Below are positions 57,525 through 64,000 of a stretch of DNA of 64,000 nucleotides, piece by piece; within the stretch, counting starts at the first letter, position 1; each line of letters begins with the position of its first letter. The notes under the pieces are model-generated. The model made no database searches. It was not told the DNA's origin and saw only the letters and a list, made by a program, of their open reading frames with translations. Origin of the DNA: Reyranella sp. (lineage in GTDB: Bacteria; Pseudomonadota; Alphaproteobacteria; Reyranellales; Reyranellaceae); the NCBI RefSeq assembly GCF_017305915.1, contig NZ_JAFKJN010000006.1, positions 124,001-188,000 of the forward strand, read 5' to 3'. Both the position numbers and the translations under genes were made by a program.

Positions 57525-58094
57525 TTAGTGGGCCGCCAGCACCAGCGCGCCGCCAACCATGACGAGGCCGCCCAAGGCCCGCATCCCCAGGTTGCCGGTC
57601 AGCCGCTGGGCAACCCAGCCGAGTCCCAGGCCCACGGCATGGAGCAGGGCGGTCGCCGCCAGGAAGCCCAGCATGTAGCTGCCCGGGTCGCCGGCCGGCG
57701 CCTCGGCGGCGTGGGAATAGCCGTGCAGCGCGGCAAACCAGCCGACCAGCAGCATGGCGGTGGCGAGCGGCAGCCGCACGGCGGCCACGACAAGGCCACC
57801 GAGCATGAAAACCGAGGCCAGGATGCCCGCCTCCGAGAAGGGCAGTTTTATGCCCGCGAATCCGGCAGCTGCCCCAAAGGCCATCATCAGCATGAAGGCG
57901 GCCGGGACCCAGAAGGAAGCGGCCGGCCGGCGGGTCGCCAGGAAGGCCGCCCACATGCCCACCGCCACCATCGCCAGGAGATGGTCGGCGCCGATCAACG
58001 GGTGGAGGAAACCCGATTCGGCATGGCCCGGATGGGCGAAGGCCGGGCTGGCGATCGCCAGAAACAAAGCTGACAAAGCGAGGATACGGGGCAT
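57525..58094 (-). CDS. HupE/UreJ family protein, likely nickel-related membrane protein
   Basis: A 189-residue membrane protein. Signal-like N-terminus MPRILALSALFLAIASPAFA is followed by the His-rich HPGHAESGFLHPLIGADHLLAMVAVG, the HupE signature, and several helices with LHGYSHAAEAP. HupE/UreJ proteins import nickel, needed by urease. I favour the ATG at 58094 (GGGAGA upstream) over one at 58112. It lies between ureG and urtA on the same strand. Confidence 0.9.
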   Translation of the reverse strand: MPRILALSALFLAIASPAFAHPGHAESGFLHPLIGADHLLAMVAVGMWAAFLATRRPAASFWVPAAFMLMMAFGAAAGFAGIKLPFSEAGILASVFMLGGLVVAAVRLPLATAMLLVGWFAALHGYSHAAEAPAGDPGSYMLGFLAATALLHAVGLGLGWVAQRLTGNLGMRALGGLVMVGGALVLAAH

Positions 58095-58114
58095 CGCGTA
58101 TTTTTCTCCCATTC

Positions 58115-58732
<618 letters not shown>

Positions 58733-58733
58733 C

Positions 58734-59153
58734 TCATATTCCCTGTGCCAACAAAGCCATCAAGCCGGTCGCCAGGATCATGCAGAGCGGCGAATAGAGT
58801 TGCATGTCCCAGGTGGCGAACGGCTCGGTCGAGAAGCGCGCCCGCCAGCGCGGACTATAGCCGGCCGAGCCCCGCACGAAAAAGATCGCCGCCGCGACGA
58901 TGCCGACCACCAGCACTGGCGGGCTGTCCGGATGCGCCAGCATCGCCCACGGCCACGCCGCCACGATCAGCAGCAGGAGGGCGACACCGAAGCAGGCCCA
59001 GGGCGGCGGCATCCGCGTGCGGCCATCGCCGATCACGGCGCGCGCCAGATCGGCGGTATTGCGCGCCGGCCAGATGCCGCCCAAGCCCCAGTAGACATGC
59101 AGCGCGGCAATCGCCGTGAATGCCGCCGTGAGGACGGCCGCCAGCCAGGTCAT
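58734..59153 (-). CDS. DUF3995 membrane protein in the urease cluster
   Basis: A 139-residue protein with four predicted helices, [50 protein letters not shown] and [15 protein letters not shown]. It resembles the DUF3995 family, whose role is unknown. The ATG at 59153 overlaps the ureF stop (ATGA) and its stop is one base before ureG, so it is embedded in the urease operon. A part in metal or substrate handling is possible but not shown. Confidence 0.82.
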   Translation of the reverse strand: MTWLAAVLTAAFTAIAALHVYWGLGGIWPARNTADLARAVIGDGRTRMPPPWACFGVALLLLIVAAWPWAMLAHPDSPPVLVVGIVAAAIFFVRGSAGYSPRWRARFSTEPFATWDMQLYSPLCMILATGLMALLAQGI

Positions 59154-59827
59154 GAGCGGAACAGCCGGGTATACTGCGTCTCGTGACGCATCGAGCACCA
59201 GTCGAGCAGCGGCGTGGCGGTGCCGACCTCGTCGAGATCGCCGGCCAGCGCCGCCTGCACGGCCATGCGCACGGCAGGCTCCAGGCTCGCCAGCGCGATC
59301 TGGCCGTCGCTCTGCCCCAACGGCACGGCGCGCACCGCGGCCGAGATCAGGTTGGCGGTGAAGGCCTGCAGGTAGCCTTCGAGCGCGGCCTCCAACGCGA
59401 TGCCGTGCGCCGCCGCCGCCAGCGCGACGGCGACCGGCAAGGCGATCTCGCCAACCAGACGCTGATGCGCCGCGTCGAGATCGGGATGCGGCCAGGCCGT
59501 GCGGGTGATCGACAGGAACGAGCCGCCCTGCTGGCGCGATTCCAGCGCCATCTCCGACGTGCCGCGCCAGGCCGCAGCGCGTCCGGCGACCGCATCGAAG
59601 GCCGGCCAGTCCTTCGCCTCGGCCGCGCGCCACGCTGATGCGAACAGCGCGCCGTCGACCCGGCCGGTGCCGGCACCAAGCACGGTTTGCAGCCAGGCGA
59701 CCAGCGAGGCGCGATTGATGACGAAGCCCTCCTCGATCGCGGTCTCGATGCCGTGGCTGTAGCTGAAGCCGCCGATCGGATAGGCCGGCGACAGCCACGC
59801 GAGCAGGCGATAGAGCGGCTCAGCCAT
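59150..59827 (-). CDS. ureF: Urease accessory protein UreF
   Basis: A 225-residue all-helical maturation factor that activates UreG GTPase in the urease complex. It shows LAWLSPAYPIGGFSYSHGIETAIEEG, the strong N-terminal UreF signature, and a C-terminal YTRLFRS motif. Start overlaps ureE by 8 bases, consistent with coupling. Confidence 0.96.
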   Translation of the reverse strand: MAEPLYRLLAWLSPAYPIGGFSYSHGIETAIEEGFVINRASLVAWLQTVLGAGTGRVDGALFASAWRAAEAKDWPAFDAVAGRAAAWRGTSEMALESRQQGGSFLSITRTAWPHPDLDAAHQRLVGEIALPVAVALAAAAHGIALEAALEGYLQAFTANLISAAVRAVPLGQSDGQIALASLEPAVRMAVQAALAGDLDEVGTATPLLDWCSMRHETQYTRLFRS

Positions 59828-60308
59828 GGCGCTCGGCGTGCAGCGCGCCGTGGCGATGGTCGGGATCGTGGTTGTGCTGGCCGTAGGCGCCGCCTTCGGG
59901 ATCGAAGGGGCTGCGGACCTTGCGCACCTCTGCGCCGAGGCCCTTCAGCATGTCGATGATCACATGGTCGTCGCGGATCAGGATGCGGTCACCCTCGATC
60001 TGCGCCGGCAGGTGGCGGTTGCCGAGATGCCAGGCGAGGCGCGCGAACGAGGCGGCGTCGCGGCCCTTCACCTCGACCAGGTCCTCCTCGGCCGCCCTGA
60101 CCTCGACGTAGCCGCCCTCCTCCAGCCTGAGCCCGTCGCCGCCGTGCAGCACGGCCGGCTCGATCAGGTCGAGCAGGAAGTCGAGCCCGCCGTCGCCCAG
60201 CATGCGCAGGCGGCGGCGATAGCGGTCGTCGAACAGCAAGGTGACGGTGTCGGCGCGCTCGGCCAACGGCCAGCGCCCGGAGCGAACGACGTCGATGGCG
60301 CGTTTCAT
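59820..60308 (-). CDS. ureE: Urease accessory protein UreE (nickel metallochaperone)
   Basis: A 162-residue nickel chaperone. N-terminal LTLLFDDRYRRRLRML-type strand, the LEEGGYVEVRAAEEDLVEVKGRD region, LAWHLGNRHLPAQIEGDRILI and DHVIIDMLKGLGAEVR are typical. The C-terminus is His-rich (GQHNHDPDHRHGALHAERHG). ATG at 60308 is used; a longer frame adds a non-homologous leader. A family B repeat separates it from ureC. Confidence 0.95.
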   Translation of the reverse strand: MKRAIDVVRSGRWPLAERADTVTLLFDDRYRRRLRMLGDGGLDFLLDLIEPAVLHGGDGLRLEEGGYVEVRAAEEDLVEVKGRDAASFARLAWHLGNRHLPAQIEGDRILIRDDHVIIDMLKGLGAEVRKVRSPFDPEGGAYGQHNHDPDHRHGALHAERHG

Positions 60309-60340
60309 GGGCTGCCTTTTGTCATCCCGAGCGCCCACCG

Positions 60341-60406
60341 TGTCATCCCGAGCGAAGCGAGGGATCTATGATGCGCCCTAGATCCCTCGCTACGCTCGGG
60401 ATGACA
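60341..60406. repeat. Family B palindromic element, copy B3, inside the urease operon
   Basis: The arm TGTCATCCCGAGCGAAGCGA and its complement TCGCTACGCTCGGGATGACA form a long hairpin with a short loop. An extra half-copy GTCATCCCGAGCG stands just upstream (60320-60332). It lies between the stop of the ureC part and the start of ureE. Transcription must pass through it for ureE to be expressed from the upstream promoter, so it may lower accessory-gene expression. Confidence 0.88.
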
Positions 60407-60431
60407 AGCTTTGCGGTTCATCGCTCGTGCG

Positions 60432-62483
<2,052 letters not shown>

Positions 62484-62492
62484 GGGCGTCCC

Positions 62493-62795
62493 TCAGCGGA
62501 TCGGGTTGTGGACGGTGACGAGCTTGGTGCCGTCGGGGAAGGTCGCCTCGACCTGGATCTCGTAGATCATCTCGGCCACCCCCTCCATCACCTGCTCGCG
62601 GCGGATCACGGTGCCGCCGTCGCGCATCAGATCGGCGACCGAGCGGCCGTCGCGTGCGCCCTCGACGACGAAATCGGTGATCAGCGCCACCGCCTCGGGA
62701 TGGTTGAGCCTGACGCCGCGCTCCAGCCTGCGGCGCGCCACGGTGGCCGCCATGGCGACCAGCAGCTTGTCCTTCTCCCGCGGCGTCAGATTCAT
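62493..62795 (-). CDS. ureA: Urease gamma subunit UreA
   Basis: A 100-residue small subunit, [50 protein letters not shown] and VTVHNPIR are conserved. The gene precedes ureB-ureC by 9 bases. It assembles with the fused subunit in the urease core. Confidence 0.97.
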   Translation of the reverse strand: MNLTPREKDKLLVAMAATVARRRLERGVRLNHPEAVALITDFVVEGARDGRSVADLMRDGGTVIRREQVMEGVAEMIYEIQVEATFPDGTKLVTVHNPIR

Positions 62796-62858
62796 GGGCT
62801 TCGTTTCCCCCTCGATTTCACTATAGAGCGAGCATCAAATATGCCAAATGCGCTTCCC

Positions 62859-62932
62859 GTCCCACCCGTCCCAGGGGGCCATGGGACGGCTTCGATGCCG
62901 ATGGCATCGGCATCGAAGGCCTGCGAGTCCCA
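62859..62932. repeat. Family C palindromic element, copy C2, between ureD and ureA
   Basis: GTCCCA occurs at 62859 and 62868 with its complement TGGGAC at 62882. Then comes TTCGATGCCGATG-G-CATCGGCATCGAA (62891-62917, a perfect 13-base-pair hairpin), and GAGTCCCA at 62925. Order and spacing equal copy C1, with the word changed together with its complement. A run AAAAATTTTTT follows at about 62932. It lies in the 243-base gap between ureA and ureD; TTATCCACAG is at 63024-63033. Confidence 0.65.
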
Positions 62933-63038
62933 AAAATTTTTTGACCGAAGCCCGGCTCTGCAAGACGCGCCCCCGTATGCACGGCTCGGGCTCAGCAAGA
63001 AGTTTTCACCGGCGCGGCGAGCCTTTATCCACAGCCCT

Positions 63039-63854
63039 TCAGACGTGCCAAACGCGCGGCAGGCGACGCCCACGGAAATCGCCGAGAAAGCGCGTCGTGG
63101 CGGCCCGCACCGCCGTCGCCTCGCCCAGCAGGCGCGCGACCATGATGCCGTTCACCAGGGTCACGCCCGCCCGCACCGCGTCTGCGCTTTCGAGCAGCGC
63201 CCGCGCCCTCTCGAACCTTGCCTGCGGCTCGTCCCACACGCCGATGATCGTGGCCAGCGCATTGGCCGGGCCGAAGCCCGCGCCGGCCGGCGTCTCGCCC
63301 TCGACGCGCAAGGTATCGGTCCAGGCGAGCTTGCCGGCGCGCCGCACCGACCAGGAGTCGAGCAGCAGGCCCCCGGTGAAGCGCTCGCCCGAGGCGGCGC
63401 GGCCCAGCACCACCGTCTCGCAGGCGAGCAGCGAGCCGCCGGCGGCGACATCGGCCACCGTCCGGCGCTTCAGGCGCGCGCCCTGGAACACGATGGTCTC
63501 CTGCGGCAGCCAGTCGAGGCTCGCGCCCTCGCCCACCGCCACGGCGATGTCCATGGCGCAGTGCTCGGCGGACCGGGCGGCGCGATAGATCTTCTCCGCC
63601 GCCTGGGTCGCGGCGACGGCGGTCGCGCCCGGCCCGACCTCGACAGCCATCGTGAGGGAATCGCCGTCGGTGACGCCGCCCGAGGTGGTGACCAGCACCG
63701 CCTGCGGCGGCTCGCCGGGCTCCGGGTCGGGGAACAACACCCGGCAGGGATCGCGTTGATAGAGATCGGCAAGCCGCGTCTGCCCGTCCCGCATGGCGAA
63801 GACCACGCGGCTGTGGCCGGAGGCACGCTGCAGGCGGGGTCGGCTGACGTCCAT
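63039..63854 (-). CDS. ureD: Urease accessory protein UreD
   Basis: A 271-residue scaffold for UreF and UreG in nickel insertion. Markers are QAVLVTTSGGVTDGDSLTMAVE, AATQAAEKIYRAA and LDWLPQETIVFQGARLKRR. I prefer the ATG at 63854 (MDVSRPRLQRASG), since UreD N-termini resemble this. A start at 63884 would overlap the greB start on the other strand. It is the first gene of the leftward urease operon. Confidence 0.94.
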   Translation of the reverse strand: MDVSRPRLQRASGHSRVVFAMRDGQTRLADLYQRDPCRVLFPDPEPGEPPQAVLVTTSGGVTDGDSLTMAVEVGPGATAVAATQAAEKIYRAARSAEHCAMDIAVAVGEGASLDWLPQETIVFQGARLKRRTVADVAAGGSLLACETVVLGRAASGERFTGGLLLDSWSVRRAGKLAWTDTLRVEGETPAGAGFGPANALATIIGVWDEPQARFERARALLESADAVRAGVTLVNGIMVARLLGEATAVRAATTRFLGDFRGRRLPRVWHV

Positions 63855-63882
63855 CGGCCCCGTTGATAGAGTAAGGACCGAC

Positions 63883-64000
63883 ATGAGCAAAGCCTTCACC
63901 AAGGAAGACGACGGCGCGGACGACGACGACCTGCCGGAAGAGTCCGGCGGCCTGCCGCTCGCCGCCAAGAACTACATGACGCCCGCGGGCTTCGCGCGGA
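63883..64000 (+). CDS. greB: Transcription elongation factor GreB (N-terminal fragment)
   Basis: The frame from ATG 63883 reads MSKAFTKEDDGADDDDLPEE, then SGGLPLAAKNYMTPAGFAR to the right edge (39 residues seen). MSKAFTKEDD followed by an acidic stretch and NYMTPAGF is typical of GreB, which rescues backtracked RNA polymerase. The coiled coil and C-terminal domain are outside the window. GTAAGGA stands before the start. It is divergent from ureD with no more than 28 bases between. Confidence 0.85.
   Translation, partial: MSKAFTKEDDGADDDDLPEESGGLPLAAKNYMTPAGFAR

Noticed and set aside
62792..63073. Short leftward frame between ureA and ureD
   Set aside because: It runs through the family C palindrome and overlaps the end of ureD; no homology and no ribosome-binding site.

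Overview
The window is a GC-rich (roughly two-thirds GC by eye), densely coding chromosomal segment. The gene set suggests an Alphaproteobacterium with a broad catabolic lifestyle (Rhodospirillales or Hyphomicrobiales type). Supporting content is a cyanide-insensitive-type cytochrome bd oxidase, many CaiB/SDR/acyl-CoA/flavin enzymes, several ABC importers, a Rut pathway and a linked urease plus Urt cluster. The genus cannot be fixed from the sequence. I saw no rRNA, tRNA, CRISPR array, transposase or prophage gene.

Layout. 1-3.6 kb: MocR-like regulator followed by cydA and cydB (cydB runs off the left edge), with a DUF983 gene divergent across a likely operator. 4.2-8.9 kb: asparaginase, a small secreted protein, a HyuB subunit without HyuA, and an acyl-CoA dehydrogenase. 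9-17.8 kb: a molybdenum hydroxylase large subunit without its partners, an FAD monooxygenase, a GST, two small lipoproteins, a DUF35/thiolase-like pair and an MBL hydrolase. 17.8-22.1 kb: PotABCD-type importer. 22.2-26.4 kb: rut pyrimidine-degradation operon, with a frameshifted rutA-like copy ahead of an intact rutA-rutB-rutC-rutD. 26.7-38.8 kb: flavin monooxygenase, double CaiB protein, nitronate monooxygenase, class III alcohol dehydrogenase, MBL hydrolase, three SDRs and an amino-acid-type ABC importer. 38.7-43.4 kb: LysR regulator, iron alcohol dehydrogenase and PhnDCE-type importer. 43.5-51.2 kb: DoxX, a ruined ATPase gene, aromatic/CoA enzymes and a D-aminoacylase-like amidohydrolase. 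51.7-63.9 kb: complete urea module, transcribed leftward as ureD, ureA, fused ureB-ureC, ureE, ureF, DUF3995, ureG, hupE, urtA-E. greB begins at the right edge.

The shared theme is nitrogen and carbon scavenging. Urea is imported by Urt and hydrolysed by urease; pyrimidines are opened by Rut; asparaginase, D-acylamino acid and hydantoin-type enzymes release further nitrogen. A good sigma-54 type promoter stands before urtA, consistent with control by nitrogen status.

The most unusual layer is repetitive DNA. Three families of palindromic elements (called A, B and C here) lie between genes and inside operons. One family A copy sits in frame inside the double CaiB gene and encodes the linker between its two halves. 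Family A copies keep their stems while changing the stem sequence, and family C copies appear to do the same. Other highlights are the ureB-ureC fusion, a broken canonical-looking rutA beside an intact divergent one, and a gutted COG3910-like ATPase gene.
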